DNA of 64,000 nt from Ascochyta rabiei (GCF_004011695.2 NC_082407.1:1550001-1614000); one strand, 5' to 3'; counted from the stretch's first letter, positions 33,899 through 45,408 are shown. A program made the numbers and translations. The notes: generated by a model from the sequence alone, not told the origin.

Positions 33899-36018
33899 TC
33901 AGAAGCGCGAACTATAGCGTCGAGACCGCTGAGAAGGGCCTTGACCCCTCTGCGACCGGTCTTGCGATCTATCTCTCCACCTCACGTTTTTTGTTGGAGT
34001 ATAATACACGTCCAGGTTTGACACTGCACTCGATGTCGGGCTTAACCAGTGCTGACTTCTTTCTTTGTCAGATTGATCATACTCTTCGACATCTTCGACA
34101 TCTCCATTCTCGCTTGAAGCTTCGCCGCTTTCGGTGTCATAATCGTCAATCCGCAACTCTAGTTCCTCTTCCTCTGCATTCTCACTCTCTGTGCTATCAT
34201 CTTCTGAACTGGAAGGTACATATGACGCATCGGACTTGTCATCCTCGGATGGTTCATCATCGTAAATGAATCCAGACAGTTTTTCTTGGTCGTCTTCCTC
34301 GCTTTCGCACCCACTGGCATGGACGCTAGAGCATCCCTCAACTGCACTATCGCTGGTATCTCCCGTGTTCGCTTCAATGAAGCCATTCAGCTGTATCCTC
34401 GGGACGTCGGACTTAACCTTCCACCTATCAATGGACCCCGGAGCTGTCTTCCCACGTGGCAGTAGAGGCATTGCTTTTGCTCGTGGGGTAGAGTGTCGCT
34501 CCCCTAATGCTGGTAGATCCCATCTTTTAAAATCCATTCTTTCGCTCAATGGCTCGCAAGAGGCAGCTCTTCTTCTCTGCACTACCGTGTCGCCGTTAGG
34601 TGTTAGAGAAATCGTCTGTGGGGGATGTTCGTGGACGATACGTATCCACCTAGATATCTCAGGCTTAACGCGGGCGTATACCCACTCTTGCATGTTTTCC
34701 ACAATCATTCGCAGCGCCATAACTCCCCATGTCAATTCCAGTGATGTCGCCCAGATGCAGACCATGATAATTCGTCCCCTTCTCTGCGCGTGCTTGCTTT
34801 TCTGGCTACGTTCGCGCTTGCTTGTGTGCTCGCTCTTGTCGCTGTCAGAACTCCTATTCTCTCTAAAACATATCGTTGGACTTACTGGCTTCTCTCGGTA
34901 TGTAATCCAGAGCTTAACAGTTGGGCCGACACAAGTGAAAGAGAACATGACCAGAGCATCATGCGATTCCGATTTATCTTCAGCCACTATGGCCAACTCC
35001 TCTCTTAGAACCAGCCCTGCTGCAGACGCATTCGCCGCTTGGCAATAGCAAAATTGCTTCCTCTTCTCATGTTTACTCTCCTTGGTTTTATTTTGTCTCA
35101 TGTGTCCGTCGCTCGTATTCGGTCTCTCTATACCATGTTTAACTTCGACGATAGCCCACGGGAAGCACATCAGATCTTTGGCGCTCAGTGTAACTCGTTT
35201 ACTTTTTGCTGCCTGATGTAACTTTGTCGTGGGCGACGAGATCACGCTACCTTTTTTCCTACTGCGCAGCTCACTGAGCCATGGTAAGGAGAAGCTCTCC
35301 ACATGCCGATCATGCTTGTAATCCGAATACAGCTCAGTGGCTGTTTCGATGATTTTGAAGCCATAGGTAAGGTCGGGCTTCGGTCGTGTCGGTCGCTGAA
35401 CCTCCAGGTCCGATTGAACCCATTGTGGGAATTCATTCCAAAGAACGTCTTCGTGTCTACAGGTTCTAGTTAGGATGTTTCTTGAGATAGCTGGATGTAA
35501 CATACAATTCCCACCCGTATATCGTTTCCCTGCTCATGTTACTTCTTCGTCTTTCGTTACAACCATGGAACTTACCTATGGAAATCTACGTCTCCTTGGA
35601 CATCAGAAAAATCCTCGAAGATGTACCGACGGAAAAATTGTGTCCATTTGGGCTCGTTCTCGTTCCTCTTGCGCCAACGTCGTACCTTTTCTGCGGCTTG
35701 CTGACAAGTCTCTACCTCAAACTTTTGGGCAGGGCAAACTAATCCTTCATTCGTCTTGCCGGGCTGCAAGCTCCAGTCACCTTCAGAAGCTTCGTCGTGA
35801 TCCTGCCCCGAGTCTCGAAACTCTTTCAACTCTCTTTTGAAAACCTTCCTTGCTTCTTTTGGAGGTTGTGTTCGTTTTCGTGTAAGCTGGTAGCTTATCG
35901 GCTGCAACCAATCTTCCAATTCCTCGAGCTGGTGCACCTTCTCGATAAATTGAATACCATTGTTTTGGAGTCCTGATCTGCTCAGAGAGGGCTTCTGATC
36001 GACTTTGTCTGAGGGCAT
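33899..36018 (-). CDS. Fungal DUF7924-like protein with PD-(D/E)XK nuclease-type core
   Basis: Exons are 36018-35576 and 35456-33899. The 119-bp intron (GTAAGT..CTAACTAGAACCTGTAG) joins in phase 2 to give VDFHRHEDVLW; 666 residues. The core has KPDLTYGF with D176, and FPWAIVEVKHG with E252 and K254, the spacing and motif form of a PD-(D/E)XK fold. A conserved later block reads MVCIWATSLELTWGV. The C-terminal third is acidic and low-complexity (EEEELELRIDDYD), ending in an Arg/Ser-rich basic tail. Function is unknown; nuclease activity is only a fold-based suggestion. The frame is intact although its neighbours are broken. Confidence 0.72.
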
Positions 36019-36281
36019 TTTAGTTGATATTTCAATCCTGCATACCAGGCGCTGCTTGCAATTTATTTAAACCTACTGAACGATCCTACATTGTGACCCT
36101 TGCCCGATGTAAACTTGCGATACAGTGCGTGTGGCCAAAGCCTGCGGCACAGTGCATGCGACTAGAACGAAATGAATGCACTTTCTGCTGAACACCTTCC
36201 ACTCTTGTTCTTTCTGGATTAGCTGCCTGCTAAGCGATGTAGTTGAGCATGTAGGTGGTATCACATTTAAATTGTGGCTGA

Positions 36282-37436
36282 ATGCGTTCCTTCTTGATCA
36301 CCGTGAGGGACAGAAAGCCAATGAGAAATCGCCACAGAATAGGGGTAGCCATGCGGAGATGGGAGAGGATGAGGCTTGGCATAAGCACTAGAGGTTATGG
36401 GTACTTGGAGCAGCGTCCTCTTTCAATGATGGAAATCTCTAACTGGAAGCATCCGTTGCTGTTACCAGTAAATCTACTCGAAGACCACGTCTACAATGCA
36501 GATAGATACAAAGGAACTGATCTTTCTCCAAGAATGATACTTCTAGAATGGCGACTTCGAGCTACCAAAGCCGGGTGGAATGCCAGCTATTCCAAATCAT
36601 TGGATTTTGAAGTTCTCGGTCAGAACACGACTGGTGACCGATTTGAGATCCTCGCCGATATCAACACTACTGTTACTGATGTAGTTACCTTCACTGGTAA
36701 TATGAAATGGGATGACAGATACTGTCAGTTCCTTCGAGATATCTCTAAAGAAACCCGGGATCTATCTCAAACAACTCACGGTAGAGGGCCAGCGCTGGAC
36801 AGCACTATTGCGACCTTGACCACTTTTCTTGCCTCAATTTTGGAGCACACGGAGGCGCTGAAGGCCAGACTGGATATACAGCTCGATGTGGTAAGAGACT
36901 GAATTTCATGCAACATTAGAGATTTTCTTAACTAGCTGCTATAGCCGTACAATCTAGTCGCGCAAGTAGATAGCAACGTCAATGCCATTATTGCGGCAAT
37001 CACGGGGTTTGATAGTGTTGCAATGAAAGCGCTTGCTTTTGCTACTACTCTCTTCTTACCTCCAACATTTATAGCAGCAAGTACAGTTAATCTTGGGCAA
37101 CAATTAGTGTAGCTGACGAAGCTGTTTGCCAAACAGACACTGTTCAGTATGTCAATGTTTGATTGACAGGCTAATGCGAAAGCACAACCATCCAAATCAG
37201 ACGAGGGAACTGAGATTATGTCTAGACATTTTGGAGTATACTGGGCGATTAGTTTGCCATTGACTATTGTAGTGCTATTGACTTGGCGTGGATGGTGGCA
37301 TCAAGAAAAGAACCATTATCGACGGAGGTACCCTCATGTCAAGCTGAACCCGGATATTAGCACACGTGTATACAATAGATTGAAGAGAATGACGCTGAAG
37401 GAAAAGGCATTGAGGGATATCGAGAAGTTAGAATAG
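36282..37436 (+). pseudogene. CorA-like membrane protein gene with in-frame TGA
   Basis: Three exons, 36282-36890, 36945-37076 and 37137-37436, encode a fungal CorA-like protein: a soluble helical region (LLPVNLLEDHVY..), YNLVAQVDSNVNAIIAAI, then two membrane segments (FATTLFLPPTFIA; FGVYWAISLPLTIVVLL) and a basic tail. The second intron begins GCAAGT, so it is a GC-AG intron. At 37164-37166 the frame reads MSMFD-TGA-QANAK where the family has Trp (TGG), and the frame stays open for another 90 codons to 37436. An alternative acceptor (TTGACAG, ending 37169) would bypass the stop but remove the conserved TLFSMSMFDW turn. The 5' end may also be shortened. Confidence 0.7.
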
Positions 37437-38352
37437 ACGTTTATACTAGTACCTTCAATGTTCCATCACAAGATGGATCTAATCGATACATGGGAAGCCA
37501 AACATCTTCTGGGACGCAGAAAGATTACCATTGCTAGCTAATACCCGCTGTTGTATGTTTTCTTTACCATCTTGATCTTGCCTTCTTTAGCAACTAGGTC
37601 CTCACCATCGAACGAATGCACCACAGGTTCTCTGTATGAACTTATCATTGCCGCTTTTTGTATGCTACGAACTAACGTACTATCAGACACTGCCCCAACA
37701 GCTCGCATCTATTTTTGTTGTCACCTACTCCTCATTTGGAATTACAAAACATAGTTTGACCTGCCGCTGTGCGTCGTTGCGACTTCCTTTTGACCCTGCA
37801 GAAAGTAAGGATATGACTTGTTGTGACGAGCGCCATGCGAGAAAGCTAGGGGTCTTGTTTCTTTAGAAGACGGTCTCTGAATCCAGAGCTTAGGAATCTC
37901 TAGTGCAGTTTAAGTAGGTGTTTCTACGAATTGGCCCCTCTCCTCATTATCGGCGTATGCGCTATCATAATCTTATACCCTTTGCAGGACGCAGCCCCAG
38001 GTTTTTCAAAACCAAATTTTATTATTAGTCACCGAAAAGGCTAGTGGCAGGACTTGGATAATCACAAAAACGCTGCCCAATGTAAGCTTCGCAAGTCACT
38101 AGTGTCCTGATATCAGCTGATCATGAAGAAGCTACAAGTTACTGGCTTTCCTGACAAACACCCTTTCAACTATGAAGCTGTTGATTATCATATAGATGAT
38201 TGCGGCAACCTACGCTTGGCCGCCTACAGCTTGCTGTCTGCGAGGGGTTTTGAAGGTATGTTGTAGATATTGTAGAGCATTCCAACTCAGCAGTGAATAA
38301 ATAAGTATCCTTTCAAAGTTGCAGAAGGCATCACAGGCCCAGGTTGAGTTTA
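37437..38352. other. Gene-poor stretch between two damaged genes
   Basis: This 916-bp stretch lies between converging damaged genes. It holds the second copy of the direct repeat and a 47-codon ATG frame (38123-38266, KKLQVTGFPDKHPFNYEAVD) followed by a plausible donor GTATGT; I cannot say whether that is a gene or a fragment. Nothing else was recognised. Confidence 0.45.
37543..37561 (+). repeat. Short dispersed direct repeat, copy 2
   Basis: ACCCGCTGTTGTATGTTTT, matching 32695-32713 at 18 of 19 bases, same orientation. CTTAGGAATCT also recurs downstream of both copies (near 32832 and 37889), at different distances. Confidence 0.45.
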
Positions 38353-40417
38353 CTATCTATACAGTCTTCCTTGTTGTATTTTACCTATAGCTTGCCCATC
38401 AAGATTGCGTGGTACCCCGATGACCAAGCGTCCAACACCAGCCTGCCCCTCAATGTCTCCATAACGGATGCGCACGTTCTTGAGCAGTCTTGCGCGATCT
38501 GACGCTTCCATGAAGGAGCCATCATCAGGCAATGGTACGTGAGGATTGTGTCTTGTGGCCAAGCTTGAGATGTTCATCATCACCTCCGGGCCGTTGATCA
38601 GGAAACAGTGAATCAGTGGAGAGACCAAGCTTGCGGCTATAAGCACGATCGATACAAAAGCCAATGTGGCAACCCACGGCTTGTTAGCTATGAGGATCTC
38701 TGTAACTGTGCATCTCAGGCCTTCCGACTGCCAAACCCTTGCTTTTTTACTTTCTCCAGTCCAGTTGTATATGCCCGCATAGTCAGTAGTGTTGTATGCT
38801 GCTATGGTCAAATTGTTTGTAGACACCTCTGGAACGAACGAAGTTTCGTTATCCCAGTAATAAGCGGTGTCATTATTGAGGCCTCCAGTAATAGCATACA
38901 AGCTATTCATGCCGGTAAAATAAGAGTTGAGAAGTTGCATGAACCGTAATGAGTAGTTGACCTCAGTTGTTCTGTTGACTCTGTACATTGTCTTATCAGA
39001 AACATCGAGTGTTGGATCGGAAAGGTAACGATCGAGGAGTGTTGCGGCATTCCCGTCGCCCCCAAAGCTCCTGATGAACGAGCCAAAAGCCATAGAAGGG
39101 TTGTTATAATGTATGTCCAACATAGTCCAGTTCTCGGGCAGATGATTAAGCAAAGACCGACGGATCTTGTCAATCTTGCAGTCGGAGACATGAGGACAAA
39201 CGAGCCTGCTTTCGACATATGAGTTCGTGACGTTACAGTCTAGCTTGAAGTCGTCTTCAAACGATAAGGTGACGTAACTGAACTGGTACGGGCGCAGATC
39301 AGTCAGCTTGACCCTTTGTCTGCTCTGTTCTGCAAATATCAAAGCGGAAATCCCACTGGAATTTTGGAAACGTGTCCGATCTGGAGGATGCGTCCGGACC
39401 CAATCTAGGTCTATCGAAGAATTGAGGGCACAGTTTACGTTCAAGTATGGCGTATGGATAGTTGTACTGTAGTTGATGTACGCGGACGAATCTGCTCCGG
39501 CCATTGGAATACCAATCAAAGACGTGTAGATGCTAGTATTCCCTGCGCCCACATCAAACCAGCCATCATCGTCTGGAGATGCGTTGTTCTCGTACTGTTC
39601 GATTCTTGGTACCTTAACATTGCCCCAAGGGTCCAACGGTGTTGCCCTTGTTGCTGCTGGTGCAATGATAGCGCTTTTGAAGAGGGTGTCCAGGTATTCG
39701 ATAGGTTGTGCTTTGTCAGAATGCTGGAAAGAGGAGCCAAATCCGTTGTGAACCATGTATTGAAACGTAGTATGATGAGTTTGCACTTTAGTGCCATTGC
39801 TCAGCTGCCGAATCGAGGCCTGACCGCCAACCGGTGACAGTGCCCATATAGTAACCAATGCTATACCAATGGTGCTGATACTGCGCAATTAGAACTGAGA
39901 GACCATCGTAGCAGTAAGAGATGTACTCGATGCCAGAGTATCGAGTACACCGATGCGTTCCCCCAGCTCTAGGCGCCAGCGAAGGATGGCGTGTGTGGCT
40001 CGTCCCATAATCATAGCGAATAATATAGGAAAAATGGTTGGACCCTATTGACAACTCAGTAAGTGAGAACGCTGAATAGCTCCTGTTGCTTACATATTTC
40101 GTCGCGCCCTGGAGCATTTTGGTCGCTTGAAGGTGTTCTGATATCGATGCCTGGTCGTAGCGACTAACACATGAGGCAAATGCAAGAAATGCTACTGCGA
40201 AGGCGAACAGGAAAATATCAAACGCAGCTCCCCACAAAACTTCTGGCCAGGACCTTTGAATAGGCCTGGGTGACATCGGCCAGCTTGCGGGACCTTTGCG
40301 CACGACACTACCGCCCAGTAACGGTAGTGCTATAGTATCAGTACTAATCATTCTTGGCAAGGAGACATCGTCCGGGGACTCAAGAAGAGTGCGGTGGTCG
40401 TCGATTGTATTGACCAT
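38353..40417 (-). pseudogene. Large fungal membrane protein gene with in-frame TAA
   Basis: Exons are 40417-40094 and 40044-38353, with a 49-bp phase-0 intron (GTAAGC..CAATAG). The predicted protein has a membrane segment near residue 65 (FDIFLFAFAVAFLAF), others around the intron and the LVTIWALSPVGGQASIRQ block, a long N-glycosylation-rich outer domain, a last membrane segment (VATLAFVSIVLIAASLVSPL) and a short basic tail. The layout is that of a large uncharacterised fungal family. The frame is broken once, by TAA at 39889-39891 between SQF and LRSIS, where Gln (CAA) is expected. The rest is open for 511 codons, so the lesion may be recent. An upstream in-frame ATG at 40483 is an alternative start. 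Confidence 0.72.
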
Positions 40418-41348
40418 CTTGGATGGATGGTACCAGCAGAAGGAGGTAGGCCGGCATCGATCAGGCTGTGGGCCAGCAGTCATAAGTAGTCTCACGAGGC
40501 TGAGCTTATGCAGGCAGTATGAAGGCTATATACTAATTATAAAAGAGCGCTCCGTATGTGCATGTGCAGGCTTCTTGAACACCTGCGCATGCGTGCTACA
40601 AGGCTTGATGATTGGTTCTGCGCGACTTGGTGCAGCAGGATGCTATTACGCTGGACCTAGTTTCGCTCGTGGAAAAAGCGGCTGGGGCCTGTAGAATGGG
40701 ACATGCTAGCATGCTATATCCAATGAACAGTCGTGAGGCTTGCTGGGAAGGTTGCAACAAAACTTGGCGTTTGCCTGTTCGCCCGGGTTTCTATGAGCGT
40801 GCTGACATGCAGACTGATCGGATATCTACCAATGAGACATGAAGATCATCACTCCTTACGTAAACACAAATAGCCTCGATCATGCCTCAGATATGGGCCG
40901 CTTTCACCAACGATTGACCTGGTCTTGAGATATCGGACATCAACAGGCGAAGCAAACGTTCTACGCCTTAACAAAATTCCATCGGTATTTATTGGCGGGA
41001 GCAAAGCTGCCTACGTTCCCTCCACGGGCGGCATCTCCATTGTCGAGCTGAACGCGAGGCTGTATAGCTGAAGATGGTTGGGGTTGAAGCGAATAAGCCT
41101 TAGCACTCGTTTTCCCAAACAGCTCTGGAAGGACATTAGCAAAAAACACAGGATGCGTTGACAGTGGCACACTCGAGCGCTTAGCATGGTTTGCCATAAA
41201 CAAAAGAAAATGCCAGTCTAGGCACACGAACTAGTCTATGCCGACTTATACTGCCCTCACACGCTATGCACGCATCCATACAAGCACCTATGCTATGCGA
41301 TACCTCAACACCATTCAATGCAAGGCTCCGTTCTATAATCAAACCATT
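40418..41348. other. Intergenic region, no gene seen
   Basis: About 930 bp between the damaged membrane-protein gene and the 3' end of the dioxygenase gene. Short frames (for example 40961-41227, minus) show no domain or ATG-supported gene structure. Confidence 0.5.
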
Positions 41349-42857
41349 TCACTCTCCGTTGACAGGATACCTCACCGTACCCTCCGCATTCCAATTGCCT
41401 TCATACCTCTCCTGCAGCACCCTCAACTTGCTGAAGAAAACATCATCGTCCACGTACGCGCCTTTGAGCCACCTCTCCCCCTTTGTCGCATCAAACGCTC
41501 TTCTTGCATGCAGCACTCTCCTGTTGTCGAAGATGACGCACTCGCCCTCGTTCAGTCTGTACTCGTACAGGTTCTCCTCGGCGCTGAGCAGCTTCTCGTA
41601 TGCGTTCGACGCGGCAATGAAGGAGCGGAAAGACGTCTGGTTGTTGCTGCCGATGCGGGCTTCGAAGGGGGCCTGAAACGGCGGGCTCCAATTTACGCGG
41701 CGGATGGCGAGGTTCGTGGGCTCGTTGTATTTGGGATAGGGGAAGAGTTCGATGACCGGGCGGGTGAAGTGGTAGTGGTGTGTTGGGTGGTGGTAGTGGT
41801 AGGTCACGGGGAAGGTGCAGAGAGTGCGGAAGTAGAGGGCTGAATAGCGTTGGAGCTGGTGCACGGCGTTGAAGGCGTCGCTGAAGAAAGATTCGCCACC
41901 GGGCGTGCGAGCGCGCAAGGAGTGGAGGAGCTGGAGATGTGGTGGGTTTGAGGTGTAGAGGAGGTCCATGTGCAGTCCGAGGAATTGGGGGGTATAGGCG
42001 ATGTTCTCTGCTTTGGCTTTGGAGCGGACGTCCCAGGTGCGGCCGTAAAACGTATCCTTGAGGTTGCCGATGCGCTCTGAGAGCTTGACTACTGACTCCT
42101 CTGACTCGGGGACGTTCTTGATAAAAAGCAGACCGTATCTATGCAGGTGGGTAAGAGCGTCGTAGAGAACCTCATCCTGAGCCATGTAGTCGTTGTAGTC
42201 GAGCCACTTGTTATCTTTTGTGATCTTCTGTTTGTCCCAGAGCACACGTTCGTCGTGCCGTACACCACCTCTTAACTCGACCTCCTGGTGGATTGCTCTT
42301 CGCAGCCAGTCAACTGAGTGTCGTGTGCGGTGGTCTGGTCCATATCCCTTTACGTCATTGCTCCACTGGAGCTCAATCAAAGGACCCTTCTCTTCGTCTT
42401 CAACAAGCTTATAACTTCCTTCTAAATCTTCCGGGATGTCTGAAGTCTGGAAAAGTTTCTGCTTGCTGTGCGGGTCTTTGCATTGCAGACATGAGCAACT
42501 GTCCCGCAGGAACGCTGTGTCGAACACTCGAGCATTTCCGTCAATTTCCACAGCGACATGCTTGGCAGGTGCACCGTCTGCTTGCCCAATTTGCGGTTCT
42601 TCGGGGACGGGATGTTCTTGTGCAGCCTTCTCTGCGAGTTCCTTCTCTTTCTGCGCTCTGATCTGTAGCTTGCTCTGCCGATAAGGGCCGTCAATGGCGG
42701 GCGACCATTCCGCTTGCTGTGCAGAGCTTGAGGACTTGCTCCAGAAAGATCGAAAGGAAAAGTGTCTTCTCTGAACGGAAGTTGCTGATTGATATCTCGG
42801 CGCGATTTGCCGTGCGGACCTGAGCGCAGGCAATTTGGTGGTAACGTTCAATGACAT
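41349..42857 (-). CDS. Gamma-butyrobetaine dioxygenase-like Fe(II)/2-oxoglutarate enzyme
   Basis: Related to gamma-butyrobetaine and trimethyllysine hydroxylases of carnitine synthesis. A single exon of 502 residues. The N-terminus is rich in Arg/Ser/Ala without acids (RSARQIAPRYQSATSVQRRH), a likely mitochondrial presequence. A DUF971-type (GBBH-like N) zinc domain follows, with FLRDSCSCLQCKDPHSKQ. The TauD-like domain supplies the iron ligands H and D in LGLHMDLLYTSNPPHLQLLH and a distal H in RRVLHARRAFD with the 2-oxoglutarate-binding Arg. Start codons of this gene and TPC1 are divergent and 219 bp apart. Trimethyllysine dioxygenase is the main alternative. Confidence 0.87.
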   Translation of the reverse strand: MSLNVTTKLPALRSARQIAPRYQSATSVQRRHFSFRSFWSKSSSSAQQAEWSPAIDGPYRQSKLQIRAQKEKELAEKAAQEHPVPEEPQIGQADGAPAKHVAVEIDGNARVFDTAFLRDSCSCLQCKDPHSKQKLFQTSDIPEDLEGSYKLVEDEEKGPLIELQWSNDVKGYGPDHRTRHSVDWLRRAIHQEVELRGGVRHDERVLWDKQKITKDNKWLDYNDYMAQDEVLYDALTHLHRYGLLFIKNVPESEESVVKLSERIGNLKDTFYGRTWDVRSKAKAENIAYTPQFLGLHMDLLYTSNPPHLQLLHSLRARTPGGESFFSDAFNAVHQLQRYSALYFRTLCTFPVTYHYHHPTHHYHFTRPVIELFPYPKYNEPTNLAIRRVNWSPPFQAPFEARIGSNNQTSFRSFIAASNAYEKLLSAEENLYEYRLNEGECVIFDNRRVLHARRAFDATKGERWLKGAYVDDDVFFSKLRVLQERYEGNWNAEGTVRYPVNGE

Positions 42858-43076
42858 GGTGTTTGGGGGTTGTCCAGCAGCAGCGAAGCCGGGGAAGTGC
42901 AGCGTTTCTTAATCAAAAGCCGACGCACCTCGGCTGCTGTTCTCGCGGAATTGACCACCGCTTTGACATTGTTCCCCTTTCTCCGGCTTTTTCCACGATC
43001 GCATCCCACGCCGGCAGATAGCACAGCGTGTCCGCGGCACGTGTGCGCCATTGTCCCTAGTCAAGGTTCTGGGCGC

Positions 43077-44160
43077 ATGTCTGAGGGTGTCGCGCAGCTC
43101 AAGCATGAGGTACGCGCTGGCCGAGCTGCTCGTGAGGTGCACAACAACTGACCGTTTGTAGGGCTCGCAGCGACAGGTCGTGGTAGCTGGCGCTGTCGCC
43201 GGCCTTGTGTCGCGGTATGTCCGCAGCCATGTTTACTCTCGGGGTATTGCACGCGCTCCAAGGCACTGACTGATGTGCGACAGCTTTGTTATAGCTCCCC
43301 TCGACGTCATCAAAATCCGCCTACAACTCCAGATCCACTCGCTCTCCGACCCCCTCAGCGTCCGCGGCGTCCATGGCCCCGTCTACAAAGGAACCTTGGG
43401 CACCCTCAAGCAGATCCTGCAACAAGAAGGCCTGACAGGGCTATGGAAGGGCAACATCCCCGCTGAACTGATGTACCTGGCCTATGGAAGCATTCAGTTT
43501 TCTGCCTACACATACGTCTCGTCTCTCTTGGAGCACCCCTCGCAGCCAGTACCTCTTCCTGGCTCAGCTGTCAACTTCATCAGCGGCGCTGCTGCAGGTG
43601 CGGCCGCGACAACGGCTACCTACCCGCTCGATCTGCTGCGCACACGGTTTGCCGCCCAGGGCATCAATCGCGTGTACACATCCATTGCAGCCTCACTCAA
43701 GCAGATCGCGCAGCAGGAAGGGCCCACGGGATTCTTCCGCGGCCTGGGCGCTGGCGTGAGCCAGATTGTGCCCTATATGGGCTTGTTTTTTGCGACTTAT
43801 GAGGGTCTGAAGCCACTCGTGGCAGACTCGCCCGTACCCTTGCCCTTTGGCACTTCGGATGCCGCTGCCGGCGTAATTGCCAGTGTCTTGTCTAAAACTG
43901 CCGTTTACCCTCTTGACACCACACGAAAGCGTCTGCAGGTTCAAGGGCCCATGTTGACACGCTACGTACATGGTAACATACCCGAGTATAGAGGTGTGAT
44001 GAGTACGGTGTTGCGCATATGGAGGCAGGAGGGTAGACGTGGCATGTACCGCGGCCTAACAGTCAGCTTGCTCAAGGCCGCGCCTGCGAGCGCCGTCACC
44101 ATGTGGACGTACGAAAGAGCCATGGCATTTATGCTGGCTTGGGAACAAGAGCGAGCGTGA
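43077..44160 (+). CDS. TPC1: Mitochondrial thiamine pyrophosphate carrier Tpc1
   Basis: Imports thiamine pyrophosphate into mitochondria for the TPP-dependent dehydrogenases. Exons are 43077-43109, 43162-43214 and 43284-44160 (introns of 52 and 69 bp); 320 residues. The join gives [17 protein letters not shown] followed by [20 protein letters not shown], characteristic of fungal Tpc1. Three carrier repeats carry [18 protein letters not shown] and YPLDTTRKR. The short first exon (11 codons) was placed from frame and the typical MSxGxxxLK start of the family. It converges on the DsbA-like gene, 140 bp between stops. Confidence 0.92.
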
Positions 44161-44300
44161 GACATGTTTATTGCATCCAGAAGGCAGCGTCGAAGCTACA
44201 GCATACACAGATAGCACAAATATAAATAATGTATTGTATTCATCTGTTCTGTTACCTCTTGCAGCACACATCACAGCTTCACCCTGACTCCACCGTCCAG

Positions 44301-44985
44301 TCACGCAACATTCTTCTCCAGCCACTCCTCCCACTGCTTCTCCGTCCAACTCGAGCTAATGTCATTGTTCACCACCCCGTCGAACACGACCGTCGGCGTA
44401 ACATGCACGCCCTGTAAGCGATTCTGCTTTGTCTGCAGCTTCACATAATCCGTAACCCCATTGCCTGCATTCAACCCACCGTCCTCGTTTGGCTTATCAC
44501 TGATCTCCAACAACGCATACACCTGCTTCTCATCCACGCCCACGCTACCTGCTATCTTCGCCAGCCTCTTGTACGTGTTGTTTCTCGTCTCGTTCACAAC
44601 GCTGACATCGAAGAAGTCCTTCTGCTGCTCGAACAGCTTCTCGCTGAAGTCGTAGAACTTGTCAGGTTGGACCTTGAGCACAGCGAACCCAGCTTCGTGA
44701 ACGAGCGTGGACGACGGGTGCCAGGGCTGGATCTGCTGGCGGAAGATGGTGACGACGCGGTCCGAGTACTTCTCTAGCAGCGTGTTGCGCAGCGGGCCGC
44801 TGTAGACGGTTTTGAAGAGCTTGGCGCTGAAGGGGCAGACGTAGTCGAGGTCTGTGGTGGGGTTAGGGATTGTGCGTGGTGGGGATACAAGTTGGGGACG
44901 TACAGATCTCGATGGTGTGCACGGCTTTGGGCTGGATGGCGGTTGAAGCGAGCTTCTGGCCAGCGAACTTGGGTGCGAGGGACAT
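44301..44985 (-). CDS. Thioredoxin-fold DsbA-like protein
   Basis: A fungal member of the DsbA/2-hydroxychromene-2-carboxylate isomerase-like thioredoxin fold. Exons are 44985-44904 and 44851-44301; the 52-bp intron (GTACGT..CCACAG) joins in phase 1 to give HTIEIYLDYVCPFSAKLF. The product is 210 residues. The active-site position reads CPFS, with only the first cysteine kept, so a disulfide oxidase role is doubtful and a glutathione- or thiol-linked role is more likely. A cis-Pro loop follows at VHVTPTVVFDG. No signal peptide was found. Confidence 0.85.
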
Positions 44986-45408
44986 TTTTTGCTGTGTCGT
45001 GTGTGTTGTGGAACAAGGTCTCAGACCGAACAGAGTTACGAGTAGCTCATATACAGAAGAAAGAGCGGAAGCAGAGTAAGAAAGCACGCAAGATCACGCT
45101 GAGGGGTAGCTTCGGATGCTCTGGAGCTTCAAGTATGCCGACAACGATCGACGGTCATGGATATCAATTCTGGAATATGATTCGAGGCTTTCCAAGACAG
45201 TACTCTACTATAGTACACAGTTCCTACAAGGAAAGACTTGAAGATCGAAAGCTCAGACAGGCCGCAGCAAGGCAGCTGTGAATGCTCGGTCAAGCTATAC
45301 CCAGAGCCCCACATCAGCTCCAACTCCGCAGACCTCAGGCCACTTGAACATGCAACATCATATCTTCCCACCATAACTACTCTTCGCAATTCCTAACTCT
45401 ATGCCACC
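44986..45408. promoter_or_regulatory. Shared upstream region of DsbA-like and ANCHR-like genes
   Basis: This 423-bp region separates divergent starts. No ORF or repeat with support was seen. Confidence 0.5.
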
